Positions 7,506 through 15,902 of a DNA stretch of 28,200 bases are shown piece after piece. The DNA is taken from the NCBI GenBank assembly GCA_036011305.1, contig DASCNA010000199.1, positions 1 through 28,200 of the forward strand. Direction: 5' to 3'. Origin of the DNA: DASCNA01 sp036011305 (GTDB taxonomy: Bacteria; Verrucomicrobiota; Lentisphaeria; Victivallales; GWF2-38-69). A model generated the notes under the pieces. The model was not told the DNA's origin and searched no databases. It saw nothing but the letters and a program-made list of their open reading frames with translations. The position numbers and the translations under genes were made by a program. Positions within the stretch are counted from its first letter, which is position 1; every line of letters starts with the position of its first letter.

Positions 7506-9737
7506 ATGAAAAGAATTCTAACTTCAACCAATGCAGTTATATTTTTTCTCTTATTTGCAGTACTAGTCAGTATTAATTCCTGTAAAAACATAAGCGGATG
7601 CACTAAAGAACGGCAAAAAGAATCCTGGCTTTTTACACAAACAGCAGAATCAGGATCAGTAACTTATGATAAAAATTCTAAGATTTACACCGTAAAACTT
7701 AAGGGTGCAAATCCAATAACAGTCAAATTTACTGATATCCCTGTAAGAAAAGCATCTCCCTTAAAGACAGAAAAGTTCGTAAAAGAGTGGCAGACGATGT
7801 TCAGCAAAGAAAAGCCAAATGCTACTTTCGTAGCTCTTGAACATACCAAAGATAAAGGGTTAATAGAAGAGATTGCAGTATGTACAATTCTTGACATTGA
7901 TTATGACAGTATAAATAAAGTTATAACCTATAAAGTCAAAGAATTACCTGGTGCTAACAGTTTTGCAATTGACAGTACAGGAAAAGAATTAAGTGATATC
8001 CTCTACAACTTCGGACCTGCTATTGTTTTTATTGATTCAGCTCAGATTGGAGAAGATACTCCACCTCCACCAGGAAGAGCACCTTTTCCCGTTTACTTAA
8101 AAAACAATTCTAATCTTCCTGCGGATGATATATATGTAACTATTTATGGTAGAGATGACAGCAAGGCTGCAAAACCTGATTCTCTTACACCGTTTAATTA
8201 TGTTAAATTGAATAAAGAAAGTGGTAGTTTAGAAGCAATTCTTGCTAAATCTGACGATAATGGTTCGAATTATTCATTTAAACTTACAGACTTGAAGAAA
8301 ACGCCTCAAGGCTACCTGATGGAAATGTGCGAACTTCAATCAGGAAGAGTATATTTATCATTTGGAAAACCTGTTGATCTTCCATGTGGTTCGGACTCAA
8401 GTGTTAGTGAGCCAAGTTTAACAGGTTCTGATTTAGCTACACCTTGCGATAAATTTGAATTTAGCATGTTGCATTCTGGTACTTGGCTCGATCCAGCTAC
8501 AGGAAAAAATACGCCAAAGGGAACTGCACCATACTTTAATACAACAAATGTCGATTCATTCAGTATACCAATTACAATACAAGGTGATTATAGTTCAGGT
8601 CCAGGTCCTAAATTCGGTTTTACTAAAAGCCGTCAAGAAGTTTTAGAGTCATTTTGCAATAAATTAGGAAATAATGCAGATTGGAAAACTCTTTTACAAA
8701 CATATATTTATGATCCAAAAACGCAACCGACACCAGCGAATATTCTACGTGTATTAGCACCCCAGCAATGTATAGTACCAAACTATATGTTTAATAAAGA
8801 TTATATTACAATTTATCTAAATGCTGTAAGTAATGCGTACGAGAAAACTTCTATTATTGTTGACTGTCGTGAAATTAATGGCGGCTTATGGTCTGGTAAT
8901 GGTTTAGGAAACGCTTTTATATTTAAAAACATAAAAAGTGGAAAGAAAATAACATTTGACTTTTCACACTCCCCGATTAAAGGTTCTAATATTACTGCAG
9001 ATTTATTTGGCTGTGTAGGATGGTTAAGAGAGCTAACAGATAGTGACACCGGTGATGCTGCATCTAAAATTGTAATAGGTAAATATCTTGGAGCTGCATT
9101 AAACAGAGGGCTGCTTGACAATACTCAGATACCTGGTTCAATAACTATGGGTGATGGTAATAACGGCGGTCCTTTCTGGGAAAATGCACGTTCAGTATAT
9201 TATACTAATATCAATCCAACAAATAACCAAGCAAATTACAATCTATACTCTAAAATTCTTCATGACAACGGAATCGGAGCTCCAAATAGTAAAGTTTATG
9301 GATTTGCATATGACGATGTCGGAGGTTCAGATGCTTCAGTTACGGACCAAAGCAAGGAACAGGGTGGCCTTCCAATAAAGAGTGCCACAATAACAATTAA
9401 TGACTGTACTGGTTTAAAATATCCAGGAACAGAAGATAAGGATAAAATATGGGATGTTAATTTTGTATCGGGAGCTCCTATAGGAAATAGCAAAATAACA
9501 TATACTGTTACAGATGCAACAGGAAAAAATATTATTTTCTCATCTAGTGCAAATCAAACAATAAAATGTAAATCTCCGGTAAAAATAACTTTGGTTCAAA
9601 CATATTCCGGAGGAACTCAGAAAAAAAGCATCAGCATTACTCTTCCGAATGGAGTTATGACACCTAATGATAGTAGAATAACAATAAGCCCACCACAGGG
9701 TGGCAGCATAAAAATAGATCTTGGTGCAGGTTTCTAA
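7506..9737 (+). CDS. GH64/thaumatin-like secreted lipoprotein with an extra N-terminal domain
   Basis: A 743-residue exported protein. ATG 7506 lies 6 bases after AAGGAG and is preferred to the adjacent ATG 7503. The signal peptide ends at SINSC, a plausible though not ideal lipobox, so it is probably a lipoprotein. Residues about 35-180 form a separate mixed alpha/beta domain (begins ESWLFTQTAESGSV) of a type I cannot name. Residues about 190-625 carry marks of the GH64 beta-1,3-glucanase/thaumatin-like fold: PFPVYLKNN near 193, a FEFSMLHSGTW strand near 315, NTTNVDSFSIPI, and AYDDVGG near 600. A Ser/Thr/Lys-rich beta tail (about 626-743) follows. GH64 enzymes release laminari-oligosaccharides from beta-1,3-glucan; catalytic activity here is inferred from fold only. 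It follows the chitinase by 141 bases and ends at a strong terminator, so the two may form one secreted-enzyme unit. Confidence 0.72.
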   Translation: MKRILTSTNAVIFFLLFAVLVSINSCKNISGCTKERQKESWLFTQTAESGSVTYDKNSKIYTVKLKGANPITVKFTDIPVRKASPLKTEKFVKEWQTMFSKEKPNATFVALEHTKDKGLIEEIAVCTILDIDYDSINKVITYKVKELPGANSFAIDSTGKELSDILYNFGPAIVFIDSAQIGEDTPPPPGRAPFPVYLKNNSNLPADDIYVTIYGRDDSKAAKPDSLTPFNYVKLNKESGSLEAILAKSDDNGSNYSFKLTDLKKTPQGYLMEMCELQSGRVYLSFGKPVDLPCGSDSSVSEPSLTGSDLATPCDKFEFSMLHSGTWLDPATGKNTPKGTAPYFNTTNVDSFSIPITIQGDYSSGPGPKFGFTKSRQEVLESFCNKLGNNADWKTLLQTYIYDPKTQPTPANILRVLAPQQCIVPNYMFNKDYITIYLNAVSNAYEKTSIIVDCREINGGLWSGNGLGNAFIFKNIKSGKKITFDFSHSPIKGSNITADLFGCVGWLRELTDSDTGDAASKIVIGKYLGAALNRGLLDNTQIPGSITMGDGNNGGPFWENARSVYYTNINPTNNQANYNLYSKILHDNGIGAPNSKVYGFAYDDVGGSDASVTDQSKEQGGLPIKSATITINDCTGLKYPGTEDKDKIWDVNFVSGAPIGNSKITYTVTDATGKNIIFSSSANQTIKCKSPVKITLVQTYSGGTQKKSISITLPNGVMTPNDSRITISPPQGGSIKIDLGAGF

Positions 9738-9766
9738 ATCATAAAAAATATTATATTAAATCAAAT

Positions 9767-9799
9767 GGTTGTATCAGAAATACTGGTACAGCCTTTTTT
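9767..9799 (+). terminator. Rho-independent terminator after the GH64-like gene
   Basis: GGTTGTATCAG (9767-9777) pairs fully over 11 positions with CTGGTACAGCC (9783-9793), with two G-U pairs, a 5-base loop and six Ts directly after. It sits 30 bases past the stop codon and ends the chitinase/GH64-like unit. Confidence 0.9.
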
Positions 9800-9971
9800 A
9801 AATATTTAGAATAACAGTAGAGCAGTTATGCAATTAGAATGTCACGCTTAACGAATGTTGTATACCTACTATAGCAGCATATCTATTCTCATTTTTTGGG
9901 TAACAAGAGTAACTACACATATAATATATGTAGCTGTCATCAACTATTATCTAGTTTGGAATCAAAGATTT

Positions 9972-10202
9972 ATGATATTTAAAAATAGAGAATTCAGACA
10001 GATACGCAAAGATAAAAAATTAGTTAGAGAAAATGTAGATAAAAAAGCAGGCATAGATAGAGTGACTCTATCTATATGGAAAAGCGGAAAATGAATACCT
10101 TCAGAAAAATATATTTGATTATTAGCCTATGTTTTGAATATTCTCCTGAGTGAAATTTCTGATTTAGAAGATGTATATCCACAATCAGAAAGTGATTTTT
10201 CA
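9972..10202 (+). pseudogene. Decayed XRE-family HTH regulator
   Basis: From ATG 9972 the frame reads as the helix-turn-helix of a Cro/CI-type (XRE) regulator: FRQIRKDKKLVRENVDKKAG, then IDRVTLSIWKSGK. A TGA at 10092 interrupts it. The same frame then continues with IPSEKYI, a second TGA at 10116, and LLAYVLNILLSEISDLED, which is the usual continuation of such a domain (SGKxxPSxxxLxxLAxxLNxxxSEL). Two stops within a still-recognisable reading frame show a dead gene. The open frame extends upstream to 9855, but those residues do not look like part of the family. The remnant runs straight into a fragment of an unrelated secreted protein near 10200. Confidence 0.72.
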
Positions 10203-10528
10203 GAACTGGCGGAGGAACAGTACCTGTATGCAGTGGACCAATTTCGTTTACTGTACAGTTTTTTGCACAGCCTTCTGTAGCTAATAAATCATTTACATTT
10301 AACGGACAAAAAGAGATTTTCCAAAATGGTCAATATCCGGCAACAACACCTATTTCCAGTTCAAGGGAAAATGGAAAAAATAGATATGGCCTTACTTCAT
10401 GGAATGGATCAACTGATATTCTAGATGTAACCCTAAACAGAGATGGCAGTATAAAAAGTGCTGAATGGGCAGGTAACTTACCTAAATCTAGGATAAGCGG
10501 TAATAATATCAACTGTGGAGGATTGTAA
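10196..10528 (+). pseudogene. Truncated 3' fragment of an unknown secreted protein
   Basis: An open frame without a start codon begins after a TGA at 10193 and ends with TAA at 10526. It encodes about 110 residues of extracellular character: GGGTVPVCSGPISFTVQFF, then Asn/Gly/Ser-rich beta strands, then ITC-like ending NNINCGGL. Two cysteines (one near each end) could form a disulfide. Style and composition resemble the secreted proteins upstream, but I do not recognise the domain. There is no ribosome site or ATG/GTG/TTG start in a suitable place, so it is best read as the tail of a gene whose front was lost, with the regulator remnant now abutting it. A short functional peptide is unlikely but not excluded. 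Confidence 0.5.
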
Positions 10529-10561
10529 TCTCTTAAATTGACTTAGTCAAGTTATTAGATT

Positions 10562-11221
10562 TTATAATCCGAGTTCAGGCAGTGATTTTTCTAACTGTAC
10601 TAGATCTTTATACACTTTGTATGCTCCCGCGTCATGAAGTTCTTTGCTGCCAGTTCCGCCAGTCAGTAATCCTATAGGCTTAGATATACCTGCATTATGA
10701 GCTGCAATTATATCCCAAGTTGAGTCGCCTACCACATAACAGTCGTCAGGCAGTACAGACATTTTTTCCATACATCTAAGAAATAGGTCAGGAGCAGGTT
10801 TCGTATTTACAACTTCATCTCCGCAAACAAGAGGAATCCCATCGCTAAGCTGCAGTGAGTCTAGAGATTTATTAATCAAAGGTTTTGTACCTGAAGTTGC
10901 AATTCCGTAAGAAATATTATTATTATTTAAATATTTAAAAATATTGAGCGCACCATTAAGTGGTTTTCTGTATGAAAAATACTCCTCAAATAATTCAGTG
11001 TGTCTCTGTTTAAGGTGTGAGATCTCTTCTTCAGAAGCTTTGAATCCAATATCTTCTGCAAGTATCTCAACAAACAGCCTGCTTGCCATACCGATTTTTC
11101 TATGTATTTTCCATGTATCTACATTCCAGCCACACTCATTGAATGCCATTTTCCACGACATTGTATGGTTATAAACTGTATCGATCAGTGTACCGTCAAG
11201 ATCAAATATTAATTTTTTCAT
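10562..11221 (-). CDS. HAD-superfamily (subfamily IA) phosphatase
   Basis: A 219-residue cytoplasmic phosphatase of the HAD superfamily, phosphoglycolate/beta-phosphoglucomutase-like in layout. All four HAD motifs are present: DLDGT with nucleophile Asp7 and Asp9, Ser110 in ATSGT, Lys141 in NTKPAPDLF, and Asp166/Asp170 in GDSTWD. A helical cap lies between motif 1 and motif 2 (about 15-90). AGGA precedes the ATG at 11221 by about 7 bases. Such enzymes remove phosphate from small sugar phosphates or phosphoglycolate; the substrate cannot be read. It is convergent with the pseudogene pair on the other strand and separated by 831 bases from the GH4 gene, so it is probably its own unit. Confidence 0.88.
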   Translation of the reverse strand: MKKLIFDLDGTLIDTVYNHTMSWKMAFNECGWNVDTWKIHRKIGMASRLFVEILAEDIGFKASEEEISHLKQRHTELFEEYFSYRKPLNGALNIFKYLNNNNISYGIATSGTKPLINKSLDSLQLSDGIPLVCGDEVVNTKPAPDLFLRCMEKMSVLPDDCYVVGDSTWDIIAAHNAGISKPIGLLTGGTGSKELHDAGAYKVYKDLVQLEKSLPELGL

Positions 11222-11511
11222 TTCTTAATCCTATAAATATTCCGCCTTTATTGTATTACAGATCCTATTGCTTTTTATGATAATCTTTTATAAATTAATA
11301 CGTTGCAGCAATTTGTTCAATCTTTAGATGCAATTATAATACTTCAGAGACGTCTTAGACGTTTATCACCGATATTTGATAAACACAAGTGTATCCCGTA
11401 ATAATAAGAACTAATCATTTTATAGTAAACTCTATGACATTGTAAAACTAAAAAACATTCTTAAGACATGACAAAAATATAAAACAGTATAGGAATCTGT
11501 TTCACAGTATC

Positions 11512-11538
11512 TGTTGATAGTAAAATTTACCATCAACA
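11512..11538. repeat. Near-perfect 27-base palindrome
   Basis: TGTTGAT at the left pairs with ATCAACA at the right. One mismatched pair (A/C) follows, then GTAAA pairs with TTTAC around a single central A. Thirteen positions per arm with one mismatch is more than expected by chance here. It could be an operator for a dimeric regulator or a cruciform/hairpin remnant of a mobile element. No gene starts close by. Confidence 0.5.
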
Positions 11539-11964
11539 ACCGCACACATGCAGTATAATAAATGTATTGATAATAAACACTCGTCAAAAAGCAGAAATGA
11601 TTGCTAAACATCCGTTAATAATAACTCACTCTCCTGGTTATATGTTTGTAGAAGGCTTGAGAGATAGTGAGTTTAAACGGTCATGATTGGAACAGCTAAA
11701 AAGAAAAGTGATACAAAAATGATATGAACTTCTTTTCATGTTTCTTCTGTAAAATCATATCTTTTATCCCCATGCAAGAATTAAACCGTGCAGAGAATTA
11801 TTTTTGATGAGGAATTAAACCTTGAAAAAATTTACTTTTTTGCAGAATTTGAAATGGATAAAAAATGCCAATTATCAAAAGCATAAAACCAGCATGCAGA
11901 GAAGTGAAAAAACAGATATCTTCCAACAGTAATCTTAACAGCTGAATAAAAGATAACTTTAATA

Positions 11965-12001
11965 AATGTCTGTATCTATGATAAGAATAAATACAGACAT
12001 T
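11965..12001 (-). terminator. Probable terminator of the GH4/ABC operon
   Basis: A perfect 11-base inverted repeat, AATGTCTGTAT (11965-11975) and ATACAGACATT (11991-12001), with a 15-base loop. It lies 52 bases past the GH4 stop codon on the minus strand. The T-run is weak on that strand (TATTAAAG, later TCTTTT), so the call rests mainly on stem quality and position. Confidence 0.45.
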
Positions 12002-12052
12002 CTTTTATCCCATGAGCAGAACATTATCTGCAAGAGCAAGTTTTATGAAATT

Positions 12053-13369
12053 TTATTTAAAATCAGGCAAGTAGTCCTTATTTTTTTCAAACATATCGTT
12101 TACCATTGATTCGATTTCTCTTAAAGAAAGCTTTGCTGCAGTAAGTGGATCATGCATGATAGCCTGACAAACAGCTCTTTTATCTCCTACAAAACTCGCA
12201 TCTACTACCATATTTTCTATTTGAGCTGTAAGACTAGTTAACAATGCGCACTGTGCTGGAAGATCTCCGACATGTATAGGTTCAATTCTTTTTCTGGATA
12301 CAAGTACTGGAACCTCAACACAGGAGTCTTCAGGTAAATTAGTAATTAAACCTGTATTGGGAACGTTGCCATTAAACCTATAGATATCTCCTCCAAGGTA
12401 TGCATTAATAATATATGCGGCATATTCATGTCCACGCTCTAACTCAATAGGATTATCTTTTGCTATCCATTCCTGTATTTCTTTTCTCCAACTAAGATTT
12501 CTCCTTTCATATTCTTTAAGGATATATGCATGCTCTCCCGGATTCCAGCCAGTACCATGAGTACAGTATTTTTCAATCAAATCTTTACGTTTTCTAAACC
12601 AAGGATTATATTCAGAATTATGCCCACTGGATTCGGAAACATAATAATCCATTGCAAGAAACATTTCATTTCGGACCATTTCTTCATTATAGATTTTTTT
12701 ATTATTTTCTACAATTTCTCTGAGTTTAGGATATAAGTTTTTACCTTTATGTTCAAGCTTTGTATACCACGCCATATGATTAATGCCGGCACATGTATAA
12801 ATCATTTCTTTGTGCGGTACACCAATCCATTCAGCCAGCATTTCAGAAGTACCCTGTACACTATGGCAAAGCCCTGTTACTTTTATAGATGTTTTTTTCT
12901 GCATTGCATGACACAACATAGCCATTGGATTTGTATAGTTAAGCATTATTGCACTTGGACAAATTTCTTCCATATCTCTGCAAATATCCAGCATAACAGG
13001 AATTGTTCTTAATGCTCTAAATATCCCTGAAGGTCCTCTTGTATCTCCGACATTTATATCTATTCCATATTTCTTGGGGATTAAAATATCATGTTTCCAT
13101 ACATCTGTTGATCCTGCCAGAATAGTAACAAGTACTGCATCTGCATCCTTCAGTACCTCTCTTCTGTCTAATGTTCCAGTAACCGTTGCAGGGTAATTGC
13201 CCATTTGTACAATTTTATTGCAAGATTTTACTGCAAATTTAAGCCGTTCTTCATCAATGTCCATCAATGCTATTTCTGAGTTTTCAAGTAAAGGGAATGT
13301 TAAAATATCCCTTACAAGAGTCGTTGTAAAATCATGACTTCCACCACCAATAAATGCTATTTTTGGCAT
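12053..13369 (-). CDS. GH4 glycosidase, MelA (alpha-galactosidase) type
   Basis: A 438-residue NAD- and Mn-dependent glycoside hydrolase of family GH4, close in motif pattern to E. coli MelA. The dinucleotide loop FIGGGSHDF begins at residue 6, followed by NVGDTRGPSG (106-115), LNYTNPMAM (143-151), the metal Cys168 in GLCHSVQGT and His198 in AGINHMAWY. GH4 enzymes oxidise C3 of the sugar, eliminate, then rehydrate and reduce. MelA-type members act on unphosphorylated alpha-galactosides, which agrees with ABC import here instead of a PTS. AAGGA lies 9 bases before ATG 13369. It is last in the operon, 25 bases after the binding protein. With AgaS and the tagatose genes nearby, an alpha-linked galactosaminide substrate is an attractive inference. 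Confidence 0.88.
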   Translation of the reverse strand: MPKIAFIGGGSHDFTTTLVRDILTFPLLENSEIALMDIDEERLKFAVKSCNKIVQMGNYPATVTGTLDRREVLKDADAVLVTILAGSTDVWKHDILIPKKYGIDINVGDTRGPSGIFRALRTIPVMLDICRDMEEICPSAIMLNYTNPMAMLCHAMQKKTSIKVTGLCHSVQGTSEMLAEWIGVPHKEMIYTCAGINHMAWYTKLEHKGKNLYPKLREIVENNKKIYNEEMVRNEMFLAMDYYVSESSGHNSEYNPWFRKRKDLIEKYCTHGTGWNPGEHAYILKEYERRNLSWRKEIQEWIAKDNPIELERGHEYAAYIINAYLGGDIYRFNGNVPNTGLITNLPEDSCVEVPVLVSRKRIEPIHVGDLPAQCALLTSLTAQIENMVVDASFVGDKRAVCQAIMHDPLTAAKLSLREIESMVNDMFEKNKDYLPDFK

Positions 13370-13394
13370 AATTATAAATCCTTGTTTTATATTT

Positions 13395-14651
13395 TTATTC
13401 TCTCTCTAAATCCTCATTCATTTCTGTTGCTATTTTGTCACATCCTTTTTTAGGAGACAGATTGCCTACCCACACTTGTTTTAAAGTTTGCTGAGCAGCA
13501 TCCATCCACCTTATTGTTTCTCTTGAATGCGGTAATGGAACAGCATACTTCAGTTCCATTATAAAAGGAGTGACATCAATATTTTTAAATGACTCCGCCC
13601 AGTACTTCTGTGCTGATTTAAGTGCAGGAATAATAACCTGATGATCAGCCAAATATTTCTGAGCGTAAAAAGAAGTCATAAATTTAATAAACTTCCATGC
13701 GGCTTGAGGATGTTTTGTATTTGAAGACATCATAATACCAACGCTGTGGGAAATAGCCTTTCTTACCTTTATTAAAGGCATTACAACCACGCCTATATGA
13801 TTATTTATAATTTTATTTTTGGTAAAGGGGCCAGCCATCCATGAACCAGCAAAATACATTGCAACTCTATTAGACTGAAATTGAGCAACTGCATCAAAAT
13901 CAGACAATTGATTTTTAGGTGGCATATAACCTTTGTTTATGCAGTTCATCATTAATTTTATCGCTTTTATACTATTTGGATTATCAAAACCGGACTTTTT
14001 CAAATCATCAGATATAACATAACCTCCTGACTGATAAATATAGTTATCGTAAGAATTCTGGGCTGATAAATCCATTGCTATTGGTACAACACCTTTCAAA
14101 TTATTCTTTATTTCAGCGGCAGCCTTCAACATGTCATTCCATGTCCAATTATTTGTAGGATATTTTACACCAGCTTCATTAAAAAGCTTTTTGTTGTACC
14201 AAAGTCCTATTGAATCAACATCTCTAGGCATAGCATAGAGCTTACCGTTTACGGTGTAAGCACTTAATCCTGTGCCTACGTAATTTTTCATATTAATTTT
14301 CGATTGTTTTATATATTTATCCAGAGGCTGAGCAATCCCTGCTATTGAATAAATTATTCCTCTTTCCATTCCCATCCAGAAAACATCGGGTTCGACTCCT
14401 CCTGTTGATGCAGCCTCAAGTTTTGTCCAGTACTGCCCCCATGGTGTCAAATTTATTTTTACTTCTATATTTGGATTTTCCTGCTCGAATTTATTAATAA
14501 GCTTTTTAATATAAAACTCTTGATTCATATCCCATATTCCATACGAAAGAACAATTTTACCGTTTTTTTGATCTGTTTTAGAACATCCCAATAACATAAA
14601 AACAGCAATTACAACTATTGCCCATCTCAATCTTTTTTTAATCTTTCTCAT
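13395..14651 (-). CDS. CUT1 ABC transporter sugar-binding lipoprotein
   Basis: A 418-residue family 1 extracellular solute-binding protein. I place the start at ATG 14651 because GAGGA lies just upstream and a normal lipoprotein signal follows (basic MRKIKKRLRW, hydrophobic core, LLGC with Cys23). A GTG at 14663 would add four residues. The mature part has the family marks: ENPNIEVKINLTPWGQYWTK near the N-terminus, a DVFWMG segment, and repeated Trp/Tyr residues suited to stacking on oligosaccharides. The gene overlaps the end of the Gfo/Idh gene by 14 bases, so the two are translationally coupled. It would deliver oligosaccharide to the two permeases encoded upstream. No ATP-binding subunit is in the window; CUT1 systems often share one (MsmK/UgpC type) encoded elsewhere. 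Confidence 0.9.
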   Translation of the reverse strand: MRKIKKRLRWAIVVIAVFMLLGCSKTDQKNGKIVLSYGIWDMNQEFYIKKLINKFEQENPNIEVKINLTPWGQYWTKLEAASTGGVEPDVFWMGMERGIIYSIAGIAQPLDKYIKQSKINMKNYVGTGLSAYTVNGKLYAMPRDVDSIGLWYNKKLFNEAGVKYPTNNWTWNDMLKAAAEIKNNLKGVVPIAMDLSAQNSYDNYIYQSGGYVISDDLKKSGFDNPNSIKAIKLMMNCINKGYMPPKNQLSDFDAVAQFQSNRVAMYFAGSWMAGPFTKNKIINNHIGVVVMPLIKVRKAISHSVGIMMSSNTKHPQAAWKFIKFMTSFYAQKYLADHQVIIPALKSAQKYWAESFKNIDVTPFIMELKYAVPLPHSRETIRWMDAAQQTLKQVWVGNLSPKKGCDKIATEMNEDLERE

Positions 14652-15897
14652 ACCTATCCTCACTAATTAAAAATATTACTTTATCGTTCAGTCTTGATTC
14701 CTCAGCAGCCATTGCCATTATATGACTTTCAATCGAATTTTGTAAACTCGTTCTAGATGCGATTTTACCTGTGCAAAGCATCTCCTCAAAATTTTTCATA
14801 ATATGATAGTCCCCACCAGAATGAGAGTCTAAAATTTCAGAATCAATATCTAGATTAATATGATGTGAAGAGTCATCGAGAAACTTGTAAAACGTAATTT
14901 TATTATTATCCATATCCCCTCTAATTTCCCCACATGTTCCCATAATTTTTATAGTTCTTGATATTTCATGTGTAAATCCACTTAAGTTAAAAGTAGCAGT
15001 CACTCCATTGCAAAACTCCATAATACAGACTTGATGATCAACAACATTATTATCTGTTTTGAAAACACATTTTCCATACTGCCCTGTTTCTAATTCTTGT
15101 AGAAAGTCAGGTGATTTAGTTTTTTCAGAAACAGCTGTTGCAGGCCATTCCCCTAGTTTATTAGAATATATTTTCAAAGCAGAATAAGGACATTTTTCTT
15201 CAGCATTACATAGAGTACATCTTTCACCTGAACTATCAGGTGCATTCTCTTTTTTGAAATAAGATAAATTACCAAATGAAGAAATCTTTTTACACTTTGA
15301 ATTAATAAGGTATAGCAGTAAATCCATATCATGACATGATTTAGCAAGAATTAACGGACTTGTCTCAGCAGAATTTCTCCAATTTCCTCTTACAAAACTA
15401 TGCGCCATGTGAAAGTATCCAATATTCTCATTATGCTGAATTGAAATAAGCTGCCCCATTACCCCTGAATCAATAATTTCTTTTATTTTATTAATAAAAC
15501 TCGTATACCTCAGCACATGAGCTACCATAAATATTTTCTCGCAATATACTGTCGCATAATCTTTCAACTTAAGTAATTCTTCTTTTCTGTTTGTTATTGG
15601 CTTTTCAAGATAAATATGATAATCTTTCCTTAAAGCCTGAATTACCGGTTCATAATGCATATCATCATTGGTTGAAATTATTACTGCATCTGCCAATTTT
15701 GGTTGTTTTAGTAATTCTTTCCAATCATTAAAACACATTGAATCATCAAGTTTAAATCTATTTTTTATAAATTCTCTTCTGCAAATATTAGGTTCGGCAA
15801 CTGCTGATATTTTAAGATTTTTTGAGTGATAAATGTATTCAGCATAAACATCTTTTCCACGCTGTCCTGCTCCAATTAATGCAATTGTTTTTTCCAC
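14638..15897 (-). CDS. Gfo/Idh/MocA-family oxidoreductase with a cysteine cluster
   Basis: A 419-residue NAD(P)-binding protein of the glucose-fructose oxidoreductase/inositol dehydrogenase family. It has the Rossmann loop GAGQRG at residues 9-14, EKP at 98-100, and the active-site-type segment KSCHDMD (186-192) with Lys186, His189 and Asp190/192. Residues 227-236 hold CxxC-x5-C (CTLCNAEEKC), which could bind a metal or brace a loop. The C-terminal half ends with a HSGGDYHIM segment seen in this subgroup. These proteins oxidise sugars or polyols, and some (GH109, among others) are glycosidases that use the same redox chemistry. It lies 5 bases after a permease gene and overlaps the binding-protein gene, so its substrate is probably what the transporter brings in. 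A C3-oxidising helper for unusual glycosides is possible but unproven. Confidence 0.85.
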   Translation of the reverse strand: MEKTIALIGAGQRGKDVYAEYIYHSKNLKISAVAEPNICRREFIKNRFKLDDSMCFNDWKELLKQPKLADAVIISTNDDMHYEPVIQALRKDYHIYLEKPITNRKEELLKLKDYATVYCEKIFMVAHVLRYTSFINKIKEIIDSGVMGQLISIQHNENIGYFHMAHSFVRGNWRNSAETSPLILAKSCHDMDLLLYLINSKCKKISSFGNLSYFKKENAPDSSGERCTLCNAEEKCPYSALKIYSNKLGEWPATAVSEKTKSPDFLQELETGQYGKCVFKTDNNVVDHQVCIMEFCNGVTATFNLSGFTHEISRTIKIMGTCGEIRGDMDNNKITFYKFLDDSSHHINLDIDSEILDSHSGGDYHIMKNFEEMLCTGKIASRTSLQNSIESHIMAMAAEESRLNDKVIFLISEDRYEKD

Positions 15898-15902
15898 TTT
15901 TA

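Larger units (their letters stand above)
11222..12052. other. 831-base region without a supported gene
   Basis: No frame here has both a convincing start and a recognisable product. It contains a near-perfect 27-base palindrome (11512-11538) and a terminator-like hairpin (11965-12001). It also has a short frame at 11597-11686 (29 codons, containing HSPGYMFVEGLRDSEFKRS) that looks protein-like but is not assignable. The short direct repeat AGACGT-CTT-AGACGT lies near 11350. The texture suggests decayed DNA. Confidence 0.4.

Noticed and set aside
9855..9971. Upstream extension of the XRE frame (39 more codons)
   Set aside because: The residues are hydrophobic and irregular and precede the normal start of an XRE domain; ATG 9972 fits better.
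10535..10555. Bidirectional terminator between the secreted-protein fragment and the HAD gene (TTGACTTAGTCAA)
   Set aside because: The stem is only five bases with a three-base loop and no clear T-run.
11597..11686. Short frame of 29 codons with protein-like composition
   Set aside because: No ribosome site, no family match that I can recognise, and too short to call; it may be a remnant.
12053..13369. GH4 enzyme as a 6-phospho-alpha-glucosidase
   Set aside because: No PTS is present, and the CHSVQGT and AGINHMAWY segments match the MelA-type branch that acts on unphosphorylated galactosides.
14638..15897. Naming the Gfo/Idh protein as a GH109 alpha-N-acetylgalactosaminidase
   Set aside because: The motifs seen are general to the Gfo/Idh family; GH109-specific features could not be shown by eye.
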